This document shows positions 44,471 to 54,069 of a stretch of DNA of 64,000 nt, piece by piece (the first letter of the stretch is position 1; the number at the start of each line of letters is the position of its first letter). The position numbers were made by a program, and so were the translations under genes. The notes under the pieces are model-generated. The model made no database searches and had not been told where the DNA came from. It was given only the letters and a program-made list of their open reading frames with translations. Source of the DNA: DASQZK01 sp963809925 (GTDB lineage: Bacteria > Bacteroidota > Bacteroidia > Bacteroidales > GCA-2748055). The stretch spans positions 124,001 to 188,000 of the forward strand of contig CAWELH010000003.1 of the NCBI GenBank assembly GCA_963809925.1, given 5' to 3'.

Positions 44471-44912
44471 TTGAATTATCTGCACTGCAAATTCTTAATA
44501 AAGGTACCGAAGGAACAAGGAATGATCCTCCTGATAGGCGATTGATCTTTATAAGTTTCACGATCCTATCTGCTTCCCCATAGCCCGGACTATCTGTTCT
44601 GAGCGAGGTCAGCCAACCCTAAACCAGTCAGTGTTCACTTCAGAAAGAACGGATAAAACTATGACCTGCCATGAATCATCATCTGCAATTACTGGAAGGG
44701 TTGATACTACGGAATACGACAACCTGAAGTAATGCTGCAAAGACCGGTTATACCGAGACTAAAGCAGGAATGATAATGATCTTAGTGATTTCAGTAATTT
44801 CTTTTTCATGCGGAAAGATGTCCGGTGACAGGGTAAGAACATTGATATTCAACGTTGAATCCTGGTGCTCCGGTCGTAAGGATTGAAATAGGTATATAAA
44901 AAACTATGTAGA
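44471..44912. other. Non-coding gap between susD hairpin and the beta-helix gene
   Basis: This stretch of about 440 nt has no full gene. It contains short open plus-strand frames with coding-like composition, including a 41-codon stretch ending at the TAA near 44730, and a lipoprotein-like remnant at 44770-44886. It may be the scar of a deleted surface lipoprotein gene, which often follows susD. Confidence 0.45.
44770..44886 (+). pseudogene. Possible remnant of a lipoprotein signal sequence
   Basis: ATG at 44770 opens a 38-codon frame beginning MIMILVISVISFSCGKMSG, which has the hydrophobic core and a FSC lipobox-like end of a lipoprotein signal peptide but lacks the charged n-region. The frame stops at 44884-44886. 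It could be the beginning of a decayed SusE-like or surface-glycan-binding gene. A chance hydrophobic run is the alternative. Confidence 0.3.
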
Positions 44913-46559
44913 ATGAGAGTTTTGCGATCAACAGCACGCAGCAGATTCGGCAATAAGAACGGACCGGAACCAAAAGCCATTCTGAACAACTTCAATTTCT
45001 TCAGGGGTATCCTCCCGATATCACTGTTATTTTTTAGCAGTCTTACAGCAGGAGCACAGGCCGAAAGGTTTGTTATTCCACCTGATCAGCGGGAAGTGGA
45101 CGGAATCGCACTCAGTATTCATGCCGGAGATACAGTCTTTCTTGAAGCAGGTAACCGAAATGAGGTCCGTTTTTTAAATCTCACCGGATCTGAAGAGAAG
45201 CCTGTGATTGTCATTAATCATTCCGGAAAAGTTGTGATCAACTCTGAAAAACGGTATGGCATTTCCTTTGAAAACTCAGTACATTTCAGGATTACCGGAA
45301 CTGGATCTGATGACAGGTACGGTATCGAAATCGCTTCATCACGTAGCCAGGGGCTATCCATTGGTGAATTCAGCTCGAATTGTGAGGCTGACCATCTAGA
45401 GATCCATGATGTCGGTTTTGCGGGAATAATGGCAAAAACAGACCCGGACTGCTCAAGGAAAGATTTACGGTACTTCGTGATGAAGAACCTCTCCTTTCAC
45501 GATAATCTGATCTATGAGACTGGCGGAGAAGGATTTTACATCGGATTCTCATGGTTCCCAATCAGACCATTTCGTTGCGATGACGATTCAATTCTATACG
45601 CTCATGAGATTCACGGTATCCGTATCTATAATAATGATCTGAGAAATACGCACTGGGAATCCATCCAGGTAGGTTCATCCACCAGAGACGTGAAGATCTA
45701 TTGTAATTCAGTCCGGAACTATGGAAGCGATAATGAGTTGTGGCAGAACAACGGCGTGCAGATCGGGGCAGGAACTACGGGCGATTTTTTCAATAATTAC
45801 ATTAATTCAGGTACAGGCGATGCCATATCCTTTTTCGGCGGAGGAGGCAACCGCCTATTTAATAACCTGATCATCAATGCCGGGAATTCAGCGATCTTTC
45901 ATAACGACAGGGAAGCGGTAAAGGGAAGAAATTATCAGATCATGAACAATACCATTATTGACCCTGCAGAATTCGGGATAACGGTAATCTCAGGAAATAC
46001 CTGGACAAACCGTTTGTATAACAATATTATCACGATCAAAGATATCGACAAAGGAATTATCGGTTATGTCGACAGCAGGTGGTACACGGGCAATAATTTT
46101 GTATGCCCGGCCAAAAACGAGGCTGGATTTGTCAACCCGGATTCCGGTGATTTTCATCTGAACGCCGATTCTGAATTATTGACCGGCGGCATCCAGGTGC
46201 CATGGCTGCAATTTGATTATGATTTCAGATCCCGGTCACCGGAGACGAACAGCATAGGTGCATTCGGTGGCAGATCAGCAGTGACAGGAATGCCTCCTTT
46301 TCCCTTCGTAAATGAAGATGAAACAGATATGATTTACGGAGAAACCGGTAGTGAAGGGAAATATGCATTTGACAGCGATGTAAAAAATACCGGATTCCGT
46401 CTCTACAATGGATCGGGCTCATCATTAGACAGGAATCTGGTTTCAATAAAAGGTAAAAAGGTTATCATCGATTTTTCAGAACTTCCAAAAGGTATATACT
46501 ACCTTGCATCGTATACAGGTGATACACCCATACAGTTGAAACGAATCGTGAAGAGGTAA
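44913..46559 (+). CDS. Secreted right-handed beta-helix protein, possible polysaccharide lyase or hydrolase
   Basis: A 548-residue exported protein. A signal peptide core (ILPISLLFFSSLTAGA) follows an unusually long charged N-terminal stretch, so the true start may lie downstream at a non-ATG codon. The middle (about 70-400) has the Asn-rich turns and short strands of a parallel beta-helix (IHGIRIYNNDLRNTHWESIQ, DVKIYCNSVRNYGS, NRLFNNLIINAGNSAIFHND, YQIMNNTIIDPAEFGITVIS). The C-terminal about 70 residues end in LPKGIYYLASYTGDTPIQLK, like a T9SS sorting domain. Such proteins in glycan loci are often pectate-lyase or GH28-like. The catalytic residues are not clear to me. Confidence 0.78.
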   Translation: MRVLRSTARSRFGNKNGPEPKAILNNFNFFRGILPISLLFFSSLTAGAQAERFVIPPDQREVDGIALSIHAGDTVFLEAGNRNEVRFLNLTGSEEKPVIVINHSGKVVINSEKRYGISFENSVHFRITGTGSDDRYGIEIASSRSQGLSIGEFSSNCEADHLEIHDVGFAGIMAKTDPDCSRKDLRYFVMKNLSFHDNLIYETGGEGFYIGFSWFPIRPFRCDDDSILYAHEIHGIRIYNNDLRNTHWESIQVGSSTRDVKIYCNSVRNYGSDNELWQNNGVQIGAGTTGDFFNNYINSGTGDAISFFGGGGNRLFNNLIINAGNSAIFHNDREAVKGRNYQIMNNTIIDPAEFGITVISGNTWTNRLYNNIITIKDIDKGIIGYVDSRWYTGNNFVCPAKNEAGFVNPDSGDFHLNADSELLTGGIQVPWLQFDYDFRSRSPETNSIGAFGGRSAVTGMPPFPFVNEDETDMIYGETGSEGKYAFDSDVKNTGFRLYNGSGSSLDRNLVSIKGKKVIIDFSELPKGIYYLASYTGDTPIQLKRIVKR

Positions 46560-46579
46560 AATATTGAACGTTTAAAGAG

Positions 46580-48523
46580 ATGCAAAGAATGATGAGAAAC
46601 TCAGTGGTGACGATGGTGCTGATTTTGTCCGGCGCACTGTTCACAGGCTGTCAGCGACGGTCTCTGCCCTATCAGGACATTTCCCACTACAGCCGTGTTT
46701 TTGAAAAAGAAAAAACCTACAGGATTTATCTCCCTGATGACTACCTGCAATCCTCATTAAACTATCCGGTTGTGTATTTCTTCCATGGCTGGGGAGGACG
46801 ATATTTTAAAGACGATAATGCCAGGCTTGAATATGAAAAACTGGGTAACCTCGTGAATAAATACCATGTCATCCTCGTGATGTGGGATGGAAGCATTGTC
46901 GAAGCAGAGCCTCGTCCGTACAATGTCGGTGATCGGGAAGATGTGAAGTTCAGGGTGCAGATGAAAGACTATTTTACGGAGCTGGTGTCACATATCGATT
47001 CCGTATACCGCACCATGTCCGATCGTGAACACAGAGCGATCATAGGTTTCAGTATGGGCGGTTTCATGTCGTTCTACCTGGCCGGCAAATATCCCGGTAA
47101 AATCACGGCAGCCGTCAATATGGTTGGCAGTCAGGATTTCTTCGTTGGCTATCCGGACGACATGACCCTGTATCAGATGCGCTACACTTTCGATAATCTC
47201 AGGGATGTTTCCCTGCTCTTTCATAACCGGACGAACTGCCCGATGTCCGGCCTGAACGATGAAGTGAATGAAGGCGCTCTGTGGAGCGAAATGAAAGATT
47301 ATGAATACCACAAGCTGGAGGGCAATCACCAGATTGATGATCCTGGTGAAACCAGGGTATTTGAATCGGCCCTGCACTTTGTCTCCGATCGTTTCAACCA
47401 TCCTATGACCCGTGAGAATAGGTGGACACACTATGATCTGTATCCGGAATTTAACGTCTGGGGTTACTCGGTGAAAAGCGAAAAGAAACAACCCGGCTTT
47501 CTTTGCCTAACCGACGTGGATAAAAGCGGTTTTGGATTCTATACTAGAAAATGGCTTCCTGATGGTCCTGCGTTTCATGCCGGCACGACCACAATTATCA
47601 CTGCTCCGATTTATTCAGCCGGAAAAGAGTATGTGATACAGCGCTACTCGGTGCCTGGGAAAAAGAATGAGAAATTCACTTCCAAAGCCGATGATAATGG
47701 AAGGTTACATCTTAACCTGGGTATCGAAGACTGTGAAATCGGGATAGCAAGCGTCCCTGAAAACCCGGGTTTTTCTGCGATCGGTTACCGGCTGGGACAT
47801 GACCTGAAATACCTTCGTGTCAATGAGCCCGGGGAACTGTCATTTGAGATTTTCAACCGGAGCGGTTACAGTGATCCTTCAAAAAAACTGTCCATTAGGC
47901 TGTCCTGTAATGACAGTGCCGTGAATATCATGACACCTGTTCAAAACCTGGCGGTTCCTCAAAATGAGGCAGTGATCCTCACTAAGCCATTCCGGATCCT
48001 GTGCAGCAAGGTGCCTCCGGCAGATGGTGCACCAGCCTGGTTACGGATGAAGGTGGAAATGAATTACGATACCTCGCGGACAGAAAGTGTACTGGTTATC
48101 CCTCTTTTTTACGATGTTTCCCTTTTTGAAAACATTCAGGTTGACGATGGGAGAGTAGTAGGCGGGACTCATATCCAGAGTGATTTTAAAAATATGGCTG
48201 TTGATTCTGTCTATGGTTCTGGAAATGCCGACGGTCTGGTAGCACCGGGTGAATCCGTCATGTTGTATGAAAAGGATCACAGACTCCGGCTCTTCACCGA
48301 TGATCCCTATGTTATGACACGGGACGAAATACGGATCACAGAATTCTTACCGGCTAAATGGCCTGACGGATTTACCATCAGCTCCGTTGTAAAAATTTCG
48401 GAAGATTGTCCGGCCGGACATGAGATTGAATTTCTCGCCCATTATGAGACAAAATCCTTTATGCCCATGTACCGGAATGTGACATGGGGAAAAGTCAGGA
48501 TTCGGGTGAATCCCATTCCCTGA
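46580..48523 (+). CDS. Alpha/beta hydrolase lipoprotein, putative carbohydrate esterase
   Basis: A 647-residue lipoprotein (lipobox FTGC, Cys24). Residues about 35-275 are an alpha/beta hydrolase of the esterase D/feruloyl esterase type: YPVVYFFHGWGGRYF (oxyanion region), nucleophile Ser158 in GFSMGG, and a likely His in KLEGNHQIDDPGE. About 370 residues of beta-rich sequence follow (SGFGFYTRKWLPDG, FEIFNRSGYSDPSKKLSIRL) and may form accessory binding domains. The likely role is removal of acyl groups from the glycan. It lies 20 nt after the beta-helix gene. Confidence 0.82.
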   Translation: MQRMMRNSVVTMVLILSGALFTGCQRRSLPYQDISHYSRVFEKEKTYRIYLPDDYLQSSLNYPVVYFFHGWGGRYFKDDNARLEYEKLGNLVNKYHVILVMWDGSIVEAEPRPYNVGDREDVKFRVQMKDYFTELVSHIDSVYRTMSDREHRAIIGFSMGGFMSFYLAGKYPGKITAAVNMVGSQDFFVGYPDDMTLYQMRYTFDNLRDVSLLFHNRTNCPMSGLNDEVNEGALWSEMKDYEYHKLEGNHQIDDPGETRVFESALHFVSDRFNHPMTRENRWTHYDLYPEFNVWGYSVKSEKKQPGFLCLTDVDKSGFGFYTRKWLPDGPAFHAGTTTIITAPIYSAGKEYVIQRYSVPGKKNEKFTSKADDNGRLHLNLGIEDCEIGIASVPENPGFSAIGYRLGHDLKYLRVNEPGELSFEIFNRSGYSDPSKKLSIRLSCNDSAVNIMTPVQNLAVPQNEAVILTKPFRILCSKVPPADGAPAWLRMKVEMNYDTSRTESVLVIPLFYDVSLFENIQVDDGRVVGGTHIQSDFKNMAVDSVYGSGNADGLVAPGESVMLYEKDHRLRLFTDDPYVMTRDEIRITEFLPAKWPDGFTISSVVKISEDCPAGHEIEFLAHYETKSFMPMYRNVTWGKVRIRVNPIP

Positions 48524-48561
48524 AACAATAAATGAATAAAACTCAGAACTAAATAGAAAAA

Positions 48562-50760
48562 ATGATGAAACTCCGGCCCTTTTTAATTTTGTTAATCTTT
48601 CTTACCAACCGGGTATATGGTGTTGACATCGACGCAGGTGCCTGGAAATATGCGAGCGGGAATTTCCGCTTCGAATGGAATTTTAACAATGACAAAGCCT
48701 TCATGTTTCAAAGTGAGACGCATGACACCCTTTGGAAAGGAAGCCTTTTGCCTGCTTTCTGGCTTCAGGATGCCGGCGGTCATACGCTTTATGTCAAGTC
48801 TCAGGTTATTAATGAAACTACGGACAATGACCGCACTATCCTGGACCTTCGGCTACCGGGCCTGGGGAAGGGAAAGCTGGTCATAATCAGGGAAAGCTGG
48901 GGGATTGCGATTAGTGAATTAGAGATTACCTGGGATGATGTCATACCAAAGATCGTGGATCTTTATTTTGGTACGTCGCCGGTTCCAGAAGGACGCCAGA
49001 GTGTGATGGATAAGGATGGATCACCGTTTTCATCCGACTGGGATGCCTTCGGCTATTGTATTCCCGGTGCAAAGGAAGGAACTGTTCAAAGCTTCTTCCG
49101 GATGTGGGATTTTGGTCAGGCCGATATTGCTCTCGGAAGTTTTGCGCCATCGATGAGTATTCCGTATGGCGCAGCTTTCCCGAGACCTGTTTTATCCGTT
49201 GCAATGGGGAATGACAAAGGCTGGATGCTGATCGGTGCAGGCAGCCTTCCTGATGCGCCCATGACATTGAAAATGAGGTCTTCACTCGGAAGCATTAATT
49301 TCTGCTACAGGGAGGACCTCTGGGGGGCAGGGGGAAAAGTGAGGGCATGGTCGGATCTGTTTCGTATCGTATTTGCAGAGAGTGCATGGAATGCTTACCA
49401 ACAGTACTTTAATACTTATCCTGAGAAACAAGATGCACATAACGGTCATCAGCAAGCCATCTGGAACACATGGGGGAACTGGAGGAATAAGGAATACCCC
49501 ATACATCCTATGGTCGATTTTGCCAGTCAGGTGAAGGCAGAAACATTCGTCATCGATGATCCGTGGGAAGCATCACAGGGTCTCGGGAAACCGGATACGG
49601 TAAAATTTCCGCAGATGTTTGAAGATGTGGACTATATGCATACCCATAATATGTCGAACGGGATCTGGGAGTGTATGGGATGGATTGGTGATACGGCAGC
49701 ATGCGGACTTACAAAAGAAGATCTCATCTGCGATAAGCATGGCAACCCCTGTGTCGCGAGTTGGAATTTCAACCCCTTTGCCCCAGGATATTTCTGCATC
49801 GACCTCAGCTCACCACGATCACGTGAATTTCTGAAAGCGCGGACGGTCACCATGATGAAAATGATGAAACCCTCACTGATCAAACTTGATTTTGGATACG
49901 GGATGCCGAATCCGAATATTGGTGTTCCGCGTGAACCTGCCTTGCGAGGTGAAAAATACTCTTTTGAACTGATGAAAATCATCCGGGATGCAGCGAAAAG
50001 CGTTGATCCCTCAGTAACTATCATGTATTACAGTATTCACCCGGTGTTTCTTTCCCTCACCGACCTGGTTTCACTCGATGATCAGGGCGATATGTGGTAT
50101 GCTATAAAAGAGGGTCACAGTCAATGGAGTATTTGGGCTTCATTGCTTTCAGACCGGCATGTGGCCATTAGTGGCTCATCATCCTACGACTGGCATACCG
50201 ATGATGAAGTGATCCTGAATACGTTTATCCTTGGTTCTCCCGGCTCCGTTCTTGGCACTCATCTCGATGACGGCAGTCCGGTACCGGAAAAATACCTTAA
50301 CCGGCGACTGGCAATTAATCAATGGTACCGGAGAACCGTTGACTGGGAACCGCTGTGGCTGAACAGCACGACGGGCAATATGGTATCCCCGCCTGTGTTG
50401 AACTGCTGGGGGCGCACGGAAATGGCCGACGGTAAAAAAATATTGACCTCACTCATCCTGCGAGGGAAGAAGGATTCTTCACTTGATGAACTTCAAGCCT
50501 TTGTTTGGGAGGGAAGATGGGCGCTTGTTTCGCTGGATGCGAAAGGCATCCTTGAAGCGGAACGTCTTGCCCTCGTCCCTTTTGATCCCGGATTTATCAG
50601 CATCAGTCTTTCTGCATCGCCTGAAATTATTGAAAAGGTAAATATTCAAGGAACCACTCAGTTCCGGGGATGGCAATGGGAAAAAGGCGTACTGACTGTC
50701 CGGCTTGATCAGCAGGATCTCGATCAGACCGCTGGATTTATCATCCGTTTGAAAAAATGA
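48562..50760 (+). CDS. Exported glycoside hydrolase, clan GH-D-like (alpha-galactosidase-like)
   Basis: A 732-residue exported protein (signal peptide MMKLRPFLILLIFLTNRVYG). An N-terminal beta domain (about 25-290) is followed by a TIM-barrel region: TFVIDDPWE (331-336), and LIKLDFGYG with candidate nucleophile Asp443, as in GH36/GH27 enzymes where KxDFG or KYDxN carries the nucleophile. LVSLDDQGDMWYA (about 503-514) and HLDDGSP may hold the acid/base. The C-terminal about 100 residues form a beta domain. The exact family is uncertain; the substrate specificity cannot be read from the sequence. It lies 38 nt after the esterase. Confidence 0.75.
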   Translation: MMKLRPFLILLIFLTNRVYGVDIDAGAWKYASGNFRFEWNFNNDKAFMFQSETHDTLWKGSLLPAFWLQDAGGHTLYVKSQVINETTDNDRTILDLRLPGLGKGKLVIIRESWGIAISELEITWDDVIPKIVDLYFGTSPVPEGRQSVMDKDGSPFSSDWDAFGYCIPGAKEGTVQSFFRMWDFGQADIALGSFAPSMSIPYGAAFPRPVLSVAMGNDKGWMLIGAGSLPDAPMTLKMRSSLGSINFCYREDLWGAGGKVRAWSDLFRIVFAESAWNAYQQYFNTYPEKQDAHNGHQQAIWNTWGNWRNKEYPIHPMVDFASQVKAETFVIDDPWEASQGLGKPDTVKFPQMFEDVDYMHTHNMSNGIWECMGWIGDTAACGLTKEDLICDKHGNPCVASWNFNPFAPGYFCIDLSSPRSREFLKARTVTMMKMMKPSLIKLDFGYGMPNPNIGVPREPALRGEKYSFELMKIIRDAAKSVDPSVTIMYYSIHPVFLSLTDLVSLDDQGDMWYAIKEGHSQWSIWASLLSDRHVAISGSSSYDWHTDDEVILNTFILGSPGSVLGTHLDDGSPVPEKYLNRRLAINQWYRRTVDWEPLWLNSTTGNMVSPPVLNCWGRTEMADGKKILTSLILRGKKDSSLDELQAFVWEGRWALVSLDAKGILEAERLALVPFDPGFISISLSASPEIIEKVNIQGTTQFRGWQWEKGVLTVRLDQQDLDQTAGFIIRLKK

Positions 50761-50776
50761 TAAAAATAATTTTCAC

Positions 50777-53700
50777 ATGAATAAGCGAACCGGTGACGAT
50801 AAATTGGAATTTATTTTCGGAAAAAGACAGAATTCAGTCTTTCATTTTGAGTTCTTTCTGACTCAAGGCGACTTGCAAATCCGGCTGATCAGAAAATTTT
50901 TCAGTGCCGTTTTAACTGTTAGCCTGAGCTGTATCTTTCTTTTTTCCTGCACCATGCCGACTGATAAATTACGGTCGCCTGTCCCTGAAATGACTTTCAG
51001 CCGTTTCCTTGAAAATTTTGAGAACCCCCCACGGTCATATGCACCGGCACCACTTTTTGTCTGGAATGATCTTGTAACGAAAGATGAACTTGATTTTCAT
51101 CTTGACGAATTAAAGAACAAAGGTTTCGGGGGTGTTTTTGTGCATCCGAGGCCGGGAATGGTCAATGAGTACCTGTCCGATAACTGGTTTGATTTGTTCG
51201 ATCACACAATCAGTCGCTGCAAGACGTTGGGAATGGATGTCTGGATTTATGATGAAAATGCCTATCCAAGCGGGTTTGCCGGCGGATATGTTCCCGAACA
51301 GATGCCCTCATCATATAATCAGGGTCAGGGATTGAATGGCACGAGGACCGACAGCCTTCCGGCAGATATGTCAGGCTGGGAAATTGTGCTCCGAAAAAAT
51401 GGGAATGTCTGGGAAGACATCACAGGATCGCTGAAAAACGATACGAATACAACCGGGAAGTATTATCTCTTTAAAAAAACCTACTACAAAAAGTCCCCGT
51501 GGTTCGGCAGCTTTTCCTATGTTGATCTGCTGAAGCCCGGTGTTACAGACAAATTTATTGATATTACCCTGAAACAGGGCTATGAAAAGCATTTCCCTGA
51601 TGAGATTGGGAAGGAAATTAAAGGTGTCTTCAGCGACGAACCCGGAATATTCGCTCCCGATCGTGAATCACTTCGATGGACCCCTGATCTGTTTGAATAT
51701 TTTAAAAAGAAGTTCGGTTATGAATTGAAGACCTGTCTGCCGTCGCTTTATGAAGAGACCGGTGACTGGCGCAGAGTCCGTCATGATTACTATAAGGCAT
51801 TACTGGATTTGTTCACCAGCCGGTGGAGCAAGCCAATGTCGTCATATTGTGAAAAACACGGGATGCAATGGACCGGGCATTACTGGGAACACAAATGGCC
51901 TGATCCCGACCAATGCCCTGATAACATGGCGATGTACGCCTGGCCGCAGGTACCGGCGATAGACTTGCTCTATAATGATTTTTCAGAAACGAGGTACAAT
52001 GAGTTTAATAAAAACGACTGGCCACAGGCTCAGTTTGGGAATGCAAGGGTCGTAAAGGAGCTGAGCAGTGTGGCAAACCAACTGGATAAAAGCCGTTCGC
52101 TTAGTGAAAGTTTCGGAGGAAGCGGATGGGATTTCACATTTAATGATATGAAAAGGCTGGGTGACTGGGAATATGCTCTGGGTGTGAATTTTATGTGCCA
52201 GCATCTGGCCGATATGAGCATCAAAGGTGCCAGAAAATACGATTACCCGCCGACCTACAGCTACCAGGAACCCTGGTGGGATGATTATAAAACCCTGAAT
52301 GATTATTTTGGACGCCTTTCCTTTGCCCTGTCATCCGGTCACCAGGTAAATCATATACTGGTTATTGAACCAACGACAACCACCTGGATGTACGCCGCCC
52401 GGGGGAAGGTTACCGGTGAAATTGTCGCGCTCGGAAAATCGTTCCATGAATTTATACACCGGCTGGAAAAGTTACAGATTGAATATGATCTTGGTTCTGA
52501 GAATATTTTTGAAAGTCACGGGCGGGAATGGAAAGGAAAATTCAGGGTGGGCAGTCGCGATTATGATATTGTTGTCATCCCTCCCGGTTGTGAAAATCTG
52601 GATCACCATACTGCAGATCTTCTCGGATCTTTCATGGCTCACGGCGGAACAGTTATCAGCTTTGCTTCACCCCGGTATATCGACGGGCAATCTGACACGG
52701 ATAAATTACAGAAACTGGAGTCACATACGGGCTGGATTTCATCCAAAGGTTTGGAGGATCGTAAAACGCAGGAAAAATTATTCGCTGCCAGCCCCGACTT
52801 CCGCCTTCGCGATACTTTGACCGGCAAACTGTACCATCAGCGCAGGATGCTGAGAGACGGTCAGCTTTTCTTTGCTGTCAATTCGGATAAAAAAGAGATG
52901 GCTTCAGCATCCGTGGAATTAAAGGGTAAATCAGTAGTACGTTTGGACCCGTTCTCTGGTCTGGCCGTGGCATATCCGGCCGATGAAGCGGAATCCGGCA
53001 TGATTCGGCTGAACTTTGAATTATATCCTTCAGAAAGTATTTTACTCTATATTTTGAATGAATCAGGGCAAGGTCTAACCGCCGGCCCGCGCAAGGGAAC
53101 CTTTGAAGAAATGAAGACAAATGCTCCTTCAGAGGTCTCAGCCACCGGATTAAATGTCCTGGCTTTGGATTTTTGTGATTTGAAACTGAAGGATACGGTG
53201 TTTACAGATCTGCATGTGCTTGATGCTTCCAAACGGGTTTTTAAAGCACATGGCTTCGAAGCAGGAAACCCCTGGAATACCATGATTCAATTCCGGTCTG
53301 AGACCCTTAAACGTGATACGTTTCCGGAAGGATCAGGATATACAGCCATTTATAATTTCCCCGTCAGTGCAGAAGTTGAGGTTTCAGACTTCCGCCTGGT
53401 GGTGGAAGGGAAGAAACCTGCCCCGTTGGTCAGGGTGAACGGCCGGACAGTTAATCCGGTAGCTGATGAATGGTGGGTCGACCGCTCCTTCCTCGTGTAT
53501 CCGGCGGGACAATATCTGAATAATGGGATGAACCGTATTGAGGTTGTTATAGATCCCATGAGTGTGATGGCTGAAGTGGAACCGGTTTATATCCTTGGCC
53601 GGTTTAGTCTGAAGAGTGCTGAAAAAGGCTGGATGATAGAACCACCAAAGATGCTGAAAATAGGAAGCTGGGAAGAACAGGGATGGCCGTTCTACGCAGG

Positions 53701-54064
53701 ATCAATCGATTATTCCCGGACCATTAAGATAAATGAAACCGGAAATTACAGGATCCGGCTGAAAGACTGGGAAGGAACGGTTGCCGAAGTTCTTGTTAAC
53801 GGCAGGAAAGCCGGCGTAATATTCAGCCCGCCATATCTGATGGATATCTCTTCCATGCTGAGTCCCGGTATGAATACAATTACTGTAAGGGTAATGGGAA
53901 GTAACAGGAACCTGTTTGGTCCATTCCACGGAGACCTGCCAGTAGGATTGGCTTCGGCACATCAATGGGACAACATCACCGTTTTCCCCGCCGGTTCAAA
54001 ATACCAGGTTCCGGACTATGGCTTAATGGAAGATTTTGTACTGGAAACAAATACGGAATTATAA
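50777..54064 (+). CDS. GH106-like glycoside hydrolase, putative alpha-L-rhamnosidase
   Basis: A 1095-residue lipoprotein. The lipobox LFSC (Cys58) lies far from the first ATG, so a TTG at 50873 (reading QIRLIRKFFSAVLT) is a likely real start. The N-terminal catalytic region has FVWNDLVTKDELDFHLDELK, GFGGVFVHPRPGM, IYDENAYPSGFAGG, EIKGVFSDEPGIF and SESFGGSGWDFTFNDMKRLG, the layout of GH106 alpha-L-rhamnosidases and relatives. The C-terminal about 350 residues are beta-sandwich and galactose-binding-like domains (IRLKDWEGTVAEVLVNGRKA). GH106 suggests terminal rhamnose on the glycan; related families have other substrates. It lies 16 nt after its upstream neighbour. Confidence 0.8.
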   Translation: MNKRTGDDKLEFIFGKRQNSVFHFEFFLTQGDLQIRLIRKFFSAVLTVSLSCIFLFSCTMPTDKLRSPVPEMTFSRFLENFENPPRSYAPAPLFVWNDLVTKDELDFHLDELKNKGFGGVFVHPRPGMVNEYLSDNWFDLFDHTISRCKTLGMDVWIYDENAYPSGFAGGYVPEQMPSSYNQGQGLNGTRTDSLPADMSGWEIVLRKNGNVWEDITGSLKNDTNTTGKYYLFKKTYYKKSPWFGSFSYVDLLKPGVTDKFIDITLKQGYEKHFPDEIGKEIKGVFSDEPGIFAPDRESLRWTPDLFEYFKKKFGYELKTCLPSLYEETGDWRRVRHDYYKALLDLFTSRWSKPMSSYCEKHGMQWTGHYWEHKWPDPDQCPDNMAMYAWPQVPAIDLLYNDFSETRYNEFNKNDWPQAQFGNARVVKELSSVANQLDKSRSLSESFGGSGWDFTFNDMKRLGDWEYALGVNFMCQHLADMSIKGARKYDYPPTYSYQEPWWDDYKTLNDYFGRLSFALSSGHQVNHILVIEPTTTTWMYAARGKVTGEIVALGKSFHEFIHRLEKLQIEYDLGSENIFESHGREWKGKFRVGSRDYDIVVIPPGCENLDHHTADLLGSFMAHGGTVISFASPRYIDGQSDTDKLQKLESHTGWISSKGLEDRKTQEKLFAASPDFRLRDTLTGKLYHQRRMLRDGQLFFAVNSDKKEMASASVELKGKSVVRLDPFSGLAVAYPADEAESGMIRLNFELYPSESILLYILNESGQGLTAGPRKGTFEEMKTNAPSEVSATGLNVLALDFCDLKLKDTVFTDLHVLDASKRVFKAHGFEAGNPWNTMIQFRSETLKRDTFPEGSGYTAIYNFPVSAEVEVSDFRLVVEGKKPAPLVRVNGRTVNPVADEWWVDRSFLVYPAGQYLNNGMNRIEVVIDPMSVMAEVEPVYILGRFSLKSAEKGWMIEPPKMLKIGSWEEQGWPFYAGSIDYSRTIKINETGNYRIRLKDWEGTVAEVLVNGRKAGVIFSPPYLMDISSMLSPGMNTITVRVMGSNRNLFGPFHGDLPVGLASAHQWDNITVFPAGSKYQVPDYGLMEDFVLETNTEL

Positions 54065-54069
54065 AAGCT

